Shown piece by piece: positions 8,298-16,012 of a stretch of DNA of 42,237 nucleotides. This stretch comes from Pseudomonadota bacterium (GTDB lineage Bacteria; Pseudomonadota; Gammaproteobacteria; Xanthomonadales; Xanthomonadaceae): assembly GCA_020161335.1 (NCBI GenBank), contig JAIUOJ010000012.1, positions 1-42,237 on the forward strand. The letters are read 5' to 3'. The notes beneath the pieces are model-generated. The model was not told the DNA's origin. It was given only the letters and a program-made list of their open reading frames with translations, and did not search any database. Position 1 is the stretch's first letter. Each line of letters starts with the position of its first letter. The translations under genes and the position numbers were made by a program.

Positions 8298-11200
8298 TGG
8301 CGATGCTTCGATCGTGTCCTGTGGCTGGGATCGCGGCTCGTCGCGGCGCACCTTGAACCACGCCGCGTACAGCGCGGGCAGGAACAGCAGGGTGAGCACC
8401 GTGGCAACTGTGAGGCCGCCCATGATCGCCACCGCCATCGGCCCGAAGAACACGCTGCGCGAGAGCGGGATCATCGCCAGGATCGCGGCCAGCGCGGTGA
8501 GCACGATCGGCCGGAAGCGGCGCACGGTGGCATCGACGATCGCGTCCCAGCGCGCGTGCCCGGCGGCGATGTCCTGTTCGATCTGGTCCACCAGGATCAC
8601 CGAGTTGCGCATGATCATGCCCGCCAGCGCGATGGTGCCGAGCATCGCCACGAAGCCGAACGGCACGCGGAACACCAGCAGGAACAGGGTCACGCCGATC
8701 AGGCCGAGCGGCGCCGTCAGCAGCACCAGCGCGGTGCGCGACAGGCTGCGCAGCTGGATCATCAGCAGAGTGACCACCACGAACAGGAACAGCGGCAGGC
8801 CGGCCTTGATCGAGTTCTGCCCGCGCGCGGAATCCTCGACGGTGCCGCCGGTGCGGAGCAGGTAACCGCCGGGCAGGTCGGCGCGCACGTCTTCCAGCGT
8901 CGGCAGGATCTGCGCGACCACCGTCGGCGGCGTGAGGCCGTCGCGGATGTCGGCGCGCACGGTGATCGTCGGCAAGCGGTCGCGGTGCCAGATGATGCCG
9001 TCTTCGAACACGTACTCCAGCGTGGCCACCTGCGACAGTGGCACCGATTGCCCGCTCTCGGTCGGGATCGCCAGGCTGCCCAGCAAATCCAGTCGCGCGC
9101 GCTCGTCCTCGGTGCCGCGCAGCAGCATGCCGACCAGCTCGTTGCCCTCGCGATAGGTGCTCACCTGCAAGCCGCTGAGCGAGCCGGACAGGAACTGCGC
9201 GAGATGCTGCGAACTGACGCCCAGCACGCGGGCGCGGTCCTGGTCGATGCGCAGGCGCACCACCTTGCTCGGCTCGTCCCAGTCGAGGTTGACGTTGGAG
9301 ACGTGCGGATTGGCGCGCACGTGCGCGGCGACGCGATCGGCCAGCGCACGTACCTGCTCGACATGCTCGCCGGACACGCGGAACTGCACCGGGTATCCCA
9401 CCGGCGGGCCGTTCTCGAGCCGGGTCACGCGCAGCTGGAGTTCCGGGAACTGCGGCGCCACCTCGTCGGTGAGCCAGGCGCGCAGCGCCTCGCGTGCGTG
9501 CAGGTCGCGCGCGCGCACCACGAACTGCGCGAAGTTGGCCTGCGGCAGCTGCTGGTCGAGCGGCAGGTAGAAGCGCGGCGAGCCGGTGCCGACGTAGGCC
9601 ACGTAGTTCTCGATCCCGTCGTGGCCCTGCAGCAAGGCCTCCAGTCGCCGTGCCTGCGCCTCGGTCGCGCGCAGCGCGCTGCCCTCGGCCAGCTCCATGT
9701 CGATCATCAGCTCCGGCCGCACCGAGTCCGGGAAGAACTGCTGCGGCACGAAGCGGAACAGCACGATCGACAGCGCGAACGCCATCGCCGTCGCCGCGAT
9801 CACCCATCCGCGATGGCGCAGCACGCCGTCGAGCAGCTTGCGGAAGCGCCGGTAGAACGGGCGCTGGTAGGGATCATGGTGCGCAACGTCGCCGTCGCCC
9901 CCTCTCCCGCCTGCGGGAGCGGGTTGGGGTGAGGGCAGCCCGCTTGCCGCCATGTCGGAACGCGCCTCTTCGCGGCGCACCCCCACCCCGGCCCTGCCCC
10001 GCAATCGGGGGAGGGGGAACCACAAGCGCACGCGGCTCCACAGCGACGGCTGCACGCGCCGTGCGTGCAGGTCCGGCAGCATCTTGTCGCCAAGGTAGGG
10101 AATGAACAGCACCGCGGCGACCCACGACACCAGCAGCGCGATCGTCACCACCTCGAACAGCGAACGGGTGTACTCGCCGGTGCTCGAGGCCGCCGTCGCG
10201 ATCGGCAGGAAGCCGGCGGCGGTGACCAGGGTGCCGGTCAGCATCGGGAACGCGGTGTGGCTCCATGCGAATCCGGCCGCGGTGACGCGGTCATGGCCCT
10301 GCTCCATCTTGATCGCCATCATCTCCACCGCGATGATCGCGTCGTCGACCATCAGGCCCAGCGCCAGCACCAGCGCACCGAGCGAGATCTTGTGCAGGCC
10401 GACGCCGAACCAGTCCATCGCGGTGAAGGTCATCGCCAGCACCAGCGGGATCGACACCGCGACCACCAGCCCGGTGCGGAAGCCGAGCGAAAAGAAGCTG
10501 ACCAGCAGCACGATGGCGACCGCCTCGGCCAGCACGCGCACGAACTCGCCGATCGAGGCCTCCACCGCCTGCGGCTGGTCGGCGACGCGGCGCAGCGCCA
10601 TGCCCGCGGGCAGCGATTCCTGCAGTCGCGCGAACTCGCGGTCGAGGGTCCTGCCCAGGCGCAGGATGTCGCCGCCGGCATGCATCGACACGCCGATGCC
10701 GATCGCGTCCTCGCCCATGAAGCGCATCCTGGGCGCGGCCGGGTCGGCGAAGCCGCGGGTGATGGTGGCGATGTCGCCCAGGCGCAGCGTCCGGTCGCCG
10801 GCGCGGATCGGGAAGTCGCGGATCGCCTCGACCGAACCGAACGCGCCATCGACGCGCAGCTGCACGCGGTCGGTCGGCGTTTCGAAGAACCCGGCGGGCA
10901 CCACCGCGTTCTGCTGCGCCAGCGCCTGCTGCACCGCGGCCAGCGGGATGCCGAGCGTGGCCAGCTTGGTGTTGCTGACCTCGATCCAGATCTTCTCGTC
11001 CTGCAGGCCGATCAGCTCGACCTTGCCGACGTCGGGCACGCGCTGCAGCTCGAGCTGGATGCGGTCGGCGTAGTCCTTGAGCACCGCATAGTCGAAGCCG
11101 GGGCCGGTGAGCGCGTAGATGTTGCCAAAGGTGTCGCCGAACTCGTCGTTGAAGAACGGCCCGACCACGCCCTCGGGCAGCGTCGCGCGGATGTCGCCGA

Positions 11201-11549
11201 CCTTCTTGCGCACCTGGTACCACAGGCCGGGGATGTCCTTGGAGCGCATGGAATCGCGCGCGATGAACATCACCTGCGATTCGCCCGGGCGCGAGTACGA
11301 GCGGATGTACTCGTAGTCGCCGGTCTCCATCAGCTTCTTCTCGATGCGCTCGGTGACCTGCTGCGCCACCTCGTCGGCGGTCGCGCCGGGCCACAGCGTG
11401 CGGACCACCATCGCCTTGAAGGTGAAGGGCGGGTCTTCCGACCGGCCCAGCTGCAGGTACGAGAACACGCCCGCGACCGCGACCACGATCATCGCGTACA
11501 GCACCAGGCTGCGGTTGCGCAGCGCCCACTCGGACAGGTTGAAGCGCAT
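8295..11549 (-). CDS. RND efflux pump, inner-membrane transporter
   Basis: This is a proton-driven RND permease of the hydrophobe/amphiphile exporter class. The N terminus (RFNLSEWALRNRS, then SEDPPFTFK) resembles the MexK/TriC clade. A first helix is followed by the large periplasmic loop, a helix bundle with GLMVDDAIIAVEMM (proton-relay acidic pair), the second loop, and a second bundle with AGMIMRNSVILVDQIEQ. Length is 1084 residues. Residues about 508-552, in the cytoplasmic loop between the two halves, are encoded by an inserted paired repeat and look foreign. The stop codon also lies in a repeat. The adaptor gene is upstream; the outer-membrane channel may be the nearby TolC. Confidence 0.92.
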   Translation of the reverse strand: MRFNLSEWALRNRSLVLYAMIVVAVAGVFSYLQLGRSEDPPFTFKAMVVRTLWPGATADEVAQQVTERIEKKLMETGDYEYIRSYSRPGESQVMFIARDSMRSKDIPGLWYQVRKKVGDIRATLPEGVVGPFFNDEFGDTFGNIYALTGPGFDYAVLKDYADRIQLELQRVPDVGKVELIGLQDEKIWIEVSNTKLATLGIPLAAVQQALAQQNAVVPAGFFETPTDRVQLRVDGAFGSVEAIRDFPIRAGDRTLRLGDIATITRGFADPAAPRMRFMGEDAIGIGVSMHAGGDILRLGRTLDREFARLQESLPAGMALRRVADQPQAVEASIGEFVRVLAEAVAIVLLVSFFSLGFRTGLVVAVSIPLVLAMTFTAMDWFGVGLHKISLGALVLALGLMVDDAIIAVEMMAIKMEQGHDRVTAAGFAWSHTAFPMLTGTLVTAAGFLPIATAASSTGEYTRSLFEVVTIALLVSWVAAVLFIPYLGDKMLPDLHARRVQPSLWSRVRLWFPLPRLRGRAGVGVRREEARSDMAASGLPSPQPAPAGGRGGDGDVAHHDPYQRPFYRRFRKLLDGVLRHRGWVIAATAMAFALSIVLFRFVPQQFFPDSVRPELMIDMELAEGSALRATEAQARRLEALLQGHDGIENYVAYVGTGSPRFYLPLDQQLPQANFAQFVVRARDLHAREALRAWLTDEVAPQFPELQLRVTRLENGPPVGYPVQFRVSGEHVEQVRALADRVAAHVRANPHVSNVNLDWDEPSKVVRLRIDQDRARVLGVSSQHLAQFLSGSLSGLQVSTYREGNELVGMLLRGTEDERARLDLLGSLAIPTESGQSVPLSQVATLEYVFEDGIIWHRDRLPTITVRADIRDGLTPPTVVAQILPTLEDVRADLPGGYLLRTGGTVEDSARGQNSIKAGLPLFLFVVVTLLMIQLRSLSRTALVLLTAPLGLIGVTLFLLVFRVPFGFVAMLGTIALAGMIMRNSVILVDQIEQDIAAGHARWDAIVDATVRRFRPIVLTALAAILAMIPLSRSVFFGPMAVAIMGGLTVATVLTLLFLPALYAAWFKVRRDEPRSQPQDTIEASP
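9896..10019. repeat. Paired palindromic repeat inserted in the RND coding sequence
   Basis: The left unit CCCCCTCTCCCGCCTGCGGG is followed by TTGGGGTGAGGGC. The right unit is inverted (ACCCCCACCCCGGCCCTGCC then CAATCGGGGGAGGGGG). It has the same head-to-head plan as the intergenic copies. It is translated in frame as an Arg/Gly/Pro-rich stretch (LPRLRGRAGVGVRRE, later SPQPAPAGGRGG). Confidence 0.82.
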
Positions 11550-11881
11550 CGGTCAGGGCGCCGGGTGCTTCGCGGAACCCTTGTCCCGCGAGCGCGAACG
11601 GACCCGGGGCAGAGGCCCGTTGGCGCGAGACCCCGATCCCATCCTGCCCCCGCAAGCGCGGGAACGGGCGTGAGGGCCGTGCGGGAATCGCATCGATGCC
11701 ATCACGGGGATGGTGTCGGTAAGCATCTCGCCAATCTCCCCCATCCCGTTCCCTGCCCGGCCCGGCGCAGCGCGCCGGGCGTTCGATCGGCCCGCACGGC
11801 ACTGCCGCGCAGGCAGGCCGCACTCACCCCCCGCAAGCGGGGGAAGGGCGAAGGTGTCATGCAGGAATCGCATCGATGCCA
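11550..11881. other. Repeat-filled gap between pump and adaptor genes
   Basis: This 332-base gap holds no convincing gene. It contains degenerate palindromic units (for example CCCGCAAGCGCGGG near 11650, CCCGGCGCAGCGCGCCGGG near 11761, CCCCGCAAGCGGGG near 11831). It also has one half of a duplication about 180 bases apart. The gap is unusually long for an adaptor-pump operon. Confidence 0.7.
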
Positions 11882-11888
11882 TCACGGC
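11645..11888. repeat. Direct duplication of about 62 bp, period 180
   Basis: A stretch at about 11645-11708 recurs at about 11825-11888. The last 28 bases, ending GAATCGCATCGATGCCATCA then CGG, differ at a single position. The second copy contains the stop codon of the adaptor gene, so the duplication copied the end of that gene into the gap. Confidence 0.75.
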
Positions 11889-13033
11889 GACATTCCATCG
11901 TCCGGCTTCGGAGACGCCGGCGTGACGGGGCGGTTCTGGCGATCGACCGGCGCCACGACCTGGCCCTGGCGCAGCAGGTGGCCGCCGGCCGCGACCACCC
12001 AGTCGTCGGCGGACAGGCCCGACAGTACCGGCACGTGGGTCTCGCCGTAGGCACCGAGGGTCACCGGCACCGACCTCAGCGCATGCGTGGCCGGATCGAC
12101 CACCCACACGGCGCTGCCGCCGGCGGCGTCGCGCTGCAGCGCCGGCAACGGCACGCGCAGTGCCGCGCGCTCGCCCGACTGCTGCACGTACACGCGCGCG
12201 CTCTGACCCAGCGCCACCGCGGCGGCGACATCGCCCTCCAGTGCGACGCGCGCCGCATAGGTGCGCGCCTGGGGATCGGCGGCGGCGGCGATCTCGCGGA
12301 TCCGGCCCGGCAAGCGCTGGCCCGGCGCGCTCCACAGCTCGACGAACACCGGTTGCCCGATCGCGAAGCCGCCGATGAGCGCCTCCGGCAGCGCGATCGC
12401 CACTTCGCGGCCGCCCTCGGCGGCGAACGAGAAGATCGCCTGGCCGGCGGCCACCACCTGGCCGGCCTCGGCCTGGCGCGCGGTCACCACGCCATCCTGC
12501 GGCGCGCGCAGCTGGGCATACGCCGCCTGGTTGCGGGCGACATCGAGCTGGGCCCGCGCGGCGCGCGCCTGTTCGTCGGCGGCGCGCCAGGCGGCGGTCT
12601 GGGCCTCGAACGCGGACTGGCTGACCAGCCGGTCCCTCGCCAGCGCCTCGAAGCGGACGCGATCACCCGCCGTCCGCCGCAGTTCGGCCTCCGCCGCCGC
12701 CAGCTGCGCCTGCGCGGCCTGCGCCTGCAGGCGCTGGTCGCCGGGATCGAGCTCGGCCAGCACGTCGCCGGCCCGCACCTGCGCGCCGGCGTCGACGTTG
12801 CGCTTCACCAGCTTGCCGCCGATGCGGAAGGCCAGCGGGCTCTCCTCGCGCGCCCGCACGTCACCGGCGAAGGCGCTGAGCGCGGCCTCCGGCCCGCTGT
12901 CCGGATGGACCACCAGGACCGGCCGGGCGACCTCGGCCGGCGCATCCGCGCCGCCGCAGGCCGACAGGGCCGGAAGCAGGAGGGCCAGCGCGGCCAGCGC
13001 AGCCAGGGGGACACCGGTACGACGCGCATCCAT
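11882..13033 (-). CDS. RND efflux periplasmic adaptor lipoprotein (membrane fusion protein)
   Basis: This HlyD/AcrA-type adaptor links the inner-membrane pump to an outer-membrane channel. The ATG at 13033 (MDARRTGVPLAALAAL) is chosen over an in-frame TTG 12 bases upstream. A lipobox (LSAC, followed by GG) around residue 26 indicates a lipid-anchored protein. A split lipoyl domain flanks an Ala/Gln-rich helical hairpin (about residues 95-165), followed by beta-barrel and membrane-proximal domains. It is co-oriented with the RND pump and divergent from a TetR regulator, an arrangement like mexJK/mexL of Pseudomonas. Confidence 0.92.
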   Translation of the reverse strand: MDARRTGVPLAALAALALLLPALSACGGADAPAEVARPVLVVHPDSGPEAALSAFAGDVRAREESPLAFRIGGKLVKRNVDAGAQVRAGDVLAELDPGDQRLQAQAAQAQLAAAEAELRRTAGDRVRFEALARDRLVSQSAFEAQTAAWRAADEQARAARAQLDVARNQAAYAQLRAPQDGVVTARQAEAGQVVAAGQAIFSFAAEGGREVAIALPEALIGGFAIGQPVFVELWSAPGQRLPGRIREIAAAADPQARTYAARVALEGDVAAAVALGQSARVYVQQSGERAALRVPLPALQRDAAGGSAVWVVDPATHALRSVPVTLGAYGETHVPVLSGLSADDWVVAAGGHLLRQGQVVAPVDRQNRPVTPASPKPDDGMSP

Positions 13034-13102
13034 GGTCGAGGTCAATCAATGAACCGGGGCGTATAGTATAAATATCAAACCGATTGGTCTAGTATTACGC
13101 CC
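13034..13102. promoter_or_regulatory. Divergent tetR/efflux promoter-operator region
   Basis: The 69-base gap is AT-rich at 13061-13097. TATACT on the minus strand (13070-13065) can serve the adaptor gene, and TAGTAT (13090-13095) the tetR gene, 7 bases from its ATG. Between them ACCGATTGGT (13079-13088) is a short dyad with flanking A/T, the kind of site a TetR repressor would use to block both promoters. The operator is inferred. Confidence 0.5.
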
Positions 13103-13783
13103 ATGTCTGTGAAAGCTGTTCCCCACCCCGCACCGGGCCCGCACGCCAAGGCGCCCGCCGGTCCGGGGCGACCCAAGGACCTGGCCAAGCGGGCCGCCAT
13201 CCTTGATGCCGCCAGCCGCATGATCACCCTGCACGGCTTCGAGGGCGCGAGCATGGACCAGATCGCGGCCGAGGCCGGGGTCTCCAAGCTCACCGTCTAC
13301 AGCCATTTCGGCGACAAGGAAACCCTCGTCGGCGAAGCCGTACGCATGGTCTGCGCCACGCTGATGCCGGACGACCTGTTCCAGACCGACCCGTCGGCAC
13401 CGTTGCGCGCCCAGCTCGGCGGCATCGCCCGGGCCTTCTTCGCGATGATCACCAGCGATGCCGCGCTGTCCGCGCACCGGATGATGATGACGCCCGGCAG
13501 CGACGCCCGCCTGCGCCAGATGTTCTGGCAGGCCGGCCCGGAGCGCATCCAGCGCGCGTTCTCGGCCTTCCTCGAGGCGCGCGCGGCCAGTGGCGAGCTG
13601 GACGTGCCCGACCAGCATCGCGCCGCCGTGCAGTTCTTCTGCCTGCTCAAGGGCGACCTGCACACGCGCATGGCGTGTGGCCTGTGCGCGCAGCCGCCTC
13701 AGTGCGACGTGGACGCGCATGTCGAGTCCACGGTCGACATGTTCCTGCGCGCCTACGCCACCCGCCCGGCGGGCCGGCCATGA
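13103..13783 (+). CDS. TetR-family regulator of the adjacent efflux genes
   Basis: This 226-residue protein has an N-terminal TetR DNA-binding domain after a Pro/Ala-rich leader: GRPKDLAKRAAILDAASRMI, then the helix-turn-helix ASMDQIAAEAGVSKLTVYSH and FGDKETL (residues about 20-75). The C-terminal ligand/dimer domain resembles the AcrR/TetR_C clade seen with efflux pumps. It is divergent from the adaptor gene over a short shared promoter, so repression of the pump is the likely role. A -10-like TAGTAT 7 bases before the ATG suggests a leaderless mRNA. Confidence 0.9.
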   Translation: MSVKAVPHPAPGPHAKAPAGPGRPKDLAKRAAILDAASRMITLHGFEGASMDQIAAEAGVSKLTVYSHFGDKETLVGEAVRMVCATLMPDDLFQTDPSAPLRAQLGGIARAFFAMITSDAALSAHRMMMTPGSDARLRQMFWQAGPERIQRAFSAFLEARAASGELDVPDQHRAAVQFFCLLKGDLHTRMACGLCAQPPQCDVDAHVESTVDMFLRAYATRPAGRP

Positions 13784-13881
13784 GCCCGCGCCGGGCGCCA
13801 TCGGTCGCGGTGACTTCCGGCACTCAGCCGGATTGCCGCCAATGGCGATCATTCCTGCGCGAATTTGCCCGATCTGGCCGC

Positions 13882-13887
13882 TAGAAT
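13882..13887 (+). promoter_or_regulatory. -10-like element of pcm-tolC
   Basis: TAGAAT lies 27 bases before the pcm ATG in an otherwise empty 131-base gap. No well-spaced -35 was found. Confidence 0.35.
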
Positions 13888-13914
13888 CGCGGTTCTTCCC
13901 CCCCGGACAGCACG

Positions 13915-14583
13915 ATGACGTTCGATTACGCCAAGGCTCGCGAAACCATGGTCGAGCAGCAGATCCGTCCCTGGGACGTACTCGATGCGCGCGTCCTGGA
14001 CGTGCTGGCGCGACTGCCGCGCGAAGCCTTCGTCGACGAGCGCCACCGCGCGCTCGCCTACGCCGACCTGGCGCTTCCGCTCGGCCACGGCGAGACCATG
14101 CTCAAGCCGGTGCTGGAAGGCCGTGCGCTGCAGGCGCTGGCGCTGGAAGGCGGCGAGTCGGTGCTGGAGATCGGCACCGGCAGCGGCTACCTGACCGCCT
14201 GCCTGGCGTCGCTGGCGCGCGAAGTCGTCAGCCTCGAGCGCCATCCCGACCTCGCCGACGCCGCGCGCGGCCGGCTGCAGGCGCAGGGCCTGGCCAACGC
14301 CGAGGTGGTCACCGCCGACGCCTTCGCCTGGGAGCCCGATCGCCAGTTCGACGCCATCTGCGTCACCGGCGCGGTCGACGTGGTGCCGTCACGTTTCCTG
14401 CAGTGGCTGCGTCCGGGCGGCGTGATGTTCGTCGTCCGCGGCCGCGTGCCGGCGATGGAAGCGGTGCTGCTGCGCAACGGCGACGGCGATGGCGGTGTCA
14501 ACGCCACCACCGTCGAATCGTTGTTCGAGACCGAACTGCCCTACCTGGCCGGCGCCGAGCCGCCGCCCGAATTCAAGTTCTGA
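13915..14583 (+). CDS. pcm: Protein-L-isoaspartate O-methyltransferase-like protein
   Basis: This is a SAM-dependent methyltransferase of the Pcm family, whose members repair isoaspartyl residues. The protein opens MTFDYAKARETMVEQQIRPW, and the SAM-binding loop is SVLEIGTGSGYLTA (about residues 82-95). The classical QTISQP active-site motif is replaced by ETMLKP in GHGETMLKPVLEG, as I recall for tolC-linked homologues, so true repair activity is uncertain. It sits 33 bases before tolC on the same strand and is probably cotranscribed with it. Length is 222 residues. Confidence 0.85.
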   Translation: MTFDYAKARETMVEQQIRPWDVLDARVLDVLARLPREAFVDERHRALAYADLALPLGHGETMLKPVLEGRALQALALEGGESVLEIGTGSGYLTACLASLAREVVSLERHPDLADAARGRLQAQGLANAEVVTADAFAWEPDRQFDAICVTGAVDVVPSRFLQWLRPGGVMFVVRGRVPAMEAVLLRNGDGDGGVNATTVESLFETELPYLAGAEPPPEFKF

Positions 14584-14616
14584 CCACACGACCCGATCTT
14601 GCCTGAAGGATTCACG

Positions 14617-15945
14617 ATGATTCGCCGCCCCCTCGCCGCCGCCCTTGTGCTCGCCCTGACGTCCGCGCCGGTGTTCGCCGAGGACCTGATGCAGACCTAC
14701 GAGCTGGCGCGGCTCAACGACCCGCAGCTGTCGATCGCCGAGTCCAGCCGCCTGTCCACGCGCGAAGGCGCGGTGCAGGCCCGCGCCGCGCTGCTGCCGT
14801 CGCTGGGCGGCCAGGCCAGCCTCGGTCGCGCGCACGACGCCGGCACCACCGGCACCGGGCGCAGCCGCAACTACCGCGCCACGCTGAGCCAGGCCGTGTT
14901 CGACTGGGCTGCGGTGTCCAACCTGCGCGCGCAGCGCGACGTCAGCACCGCCGCCGACTACGACCTGGAAGCCGCCGGCGACGCGCTGATCTCGCGCACC
15001 GCCAACGCCTACTTCGACGTGCTGGTGTCGCTGGAGACGCTGGCCGCGGCCGAGGCCGCCGAGGCCGCGTTCCAGAAGCAGTTCGACTACGCCGACAAGC
15101 GCCTCGAAGTGGGCCTGGCGCCGATCACCGACGTGCACGAAGCCCGCGCCCAGTACGACGGGGCGCGCGCCAACACCATCCTCACGCGCAACGCGCTGCA
15201 GGATGCCTATCAGGCGCTGGCCGAGATCACCGGCACGCCGGTGCATGCGCTCAAGGCCCTGCCCGAGGACTTCAAGCCCGAGCTGCCGGTCGGCGGCGAC
15301 GCCGAGGCCTGGGTGCAGCGCGCGATCGACACCAATCCCAGCCTGCAGGCCGCGCGCTACTCGGTGCTGGCGTCCGAGCACGGCGTCACCGCCGCGCGTT
15401 CGGGCCACCTGCCCACGCTCGACCTCGGCGCGACCTACAGCAACAACACCAGCTGGTACTCGCCCTCGCCGGGCAGCGTGTCGGTCAACGACGAAGGCAA
15501 CTCGATCGGCCTGACCCTGACCGTGCCGATCTTCTCCGGCGGCGCCACCCAGTCGCGCGTGCGCCAGGCGATCGCCAGCCGCGACATCGCGCAGGACCAG
15601 CTGGAGCAGTCGCGCCGCGCGATCGAGCGAAACACGCGCTACGCCTACCAGGCCCTGGTGGCGGGCATCACCGAGGTCGAGGCGCGCCGGCTGGCGCTGG
15701 TGTCGGCGCAGAGCGCGTACGACGCCTCGCAGGTGGGCCTCGAGGTCGGCACCCGCACCGTCATCGACGTGCTGATCAACCAGCAGAACCTGTTCGCCGC
15801 GCGCCAGGCCTATGCCAGCTCGCGCTACAACTACCTGCGCAACCGCCTGCTGCTGGAGCAGGCGGCGGGCACGCTCGACGCGACCACCGTGCAGGACGTG
15901 AACCGCCTGCTGTCGGTCGACGTGACCGCGCCGACGCAGCAGTAA
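14617..15945 (+). CDS. tolC: TolC-family outer-membrane channel protein
   Basis: TolC forms a trimeric outer-membrane channel and periplasmic tunnel used by RND pumps and type I secretion. The ATG at 14617 follows a GAAGGA ribosome site and gives a clean signal peptide (MIRRPLAAALVLALTSAPVF, cut after VFA before EDLMQTYELA). Two OEP repeats follow, with the usual LNDPQL motif and long helices. Length (442 residues) is normal. A strong terminator lies just downstream. It may serve the RND pump encoded about 3 kb away, which has no channel gene of its own. Confidence 0.94.
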   Translation: MIRRPLAAALVLALTSAPVFAEDLMQTYELARLNDPQLSIAESSRLSTREGAVQARAALLPSLGGQASLGRAHDAGTTGTGRSRNYRATLSQAVFDWAAVSNLRAQRDVSTAADYDLEAAGDALISRTANAYFDVLVSLETLAAAEAAEAAFQKQFDYADKRLEVGLAPITDVHEARAQYDGARANTILTRNALQDAYQALAEITGTPVHALKALPEDFKPELPVGGDAEAWVQRAIDTNPSLQAARYSVLASEHGVTAARSGHLPTLDLGATYSNNTSWYSPSPGSVSVNDEGNSIGLTLTVPIFSGGATQSRVRQAIASRDIAQDQLEQSRRAIERNTRYAYQALVAGITEVEARRLALVSAQSAYDASQVGLEVGTRTVIDVLINQQNLFAARQAYASSRYNYLRNRLLLEQAAGTLDATTVQDVNRLLSVDVTAPTQQ

Positions 15946-15966
15946 TCCCCCGGGTGCGTGCTTGAC

Positions 15967-16000
15967 GAAGAAGCCGGCGCGGGTCGCCGGCTTCTTCGTT
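15967..16000 (+). terminator. Rho-independent terminator after tolC
   Basis: A perfect 13-bp stem (GAAGAAGCCGGCG, 15967-15979, pairing with 15985-15997) with a five-base loop CGGGT starts 21 bases after the tolC stop. The following T run is short. Because the opposite strand also ends in TTC, it may also stop transcripts from waaA. Confidence 0.8.
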
Positions 16001-16012
16001 TCCGGCCGGCGA

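Noticed and set aside
10065-12050. 661-codon plus-strand frame over the RND and adaptor genes
   Set aside because: It opposes two well-recognised proteins and is rich in His, Arg and Gln, as in antisense shadows of GC-rich genes.
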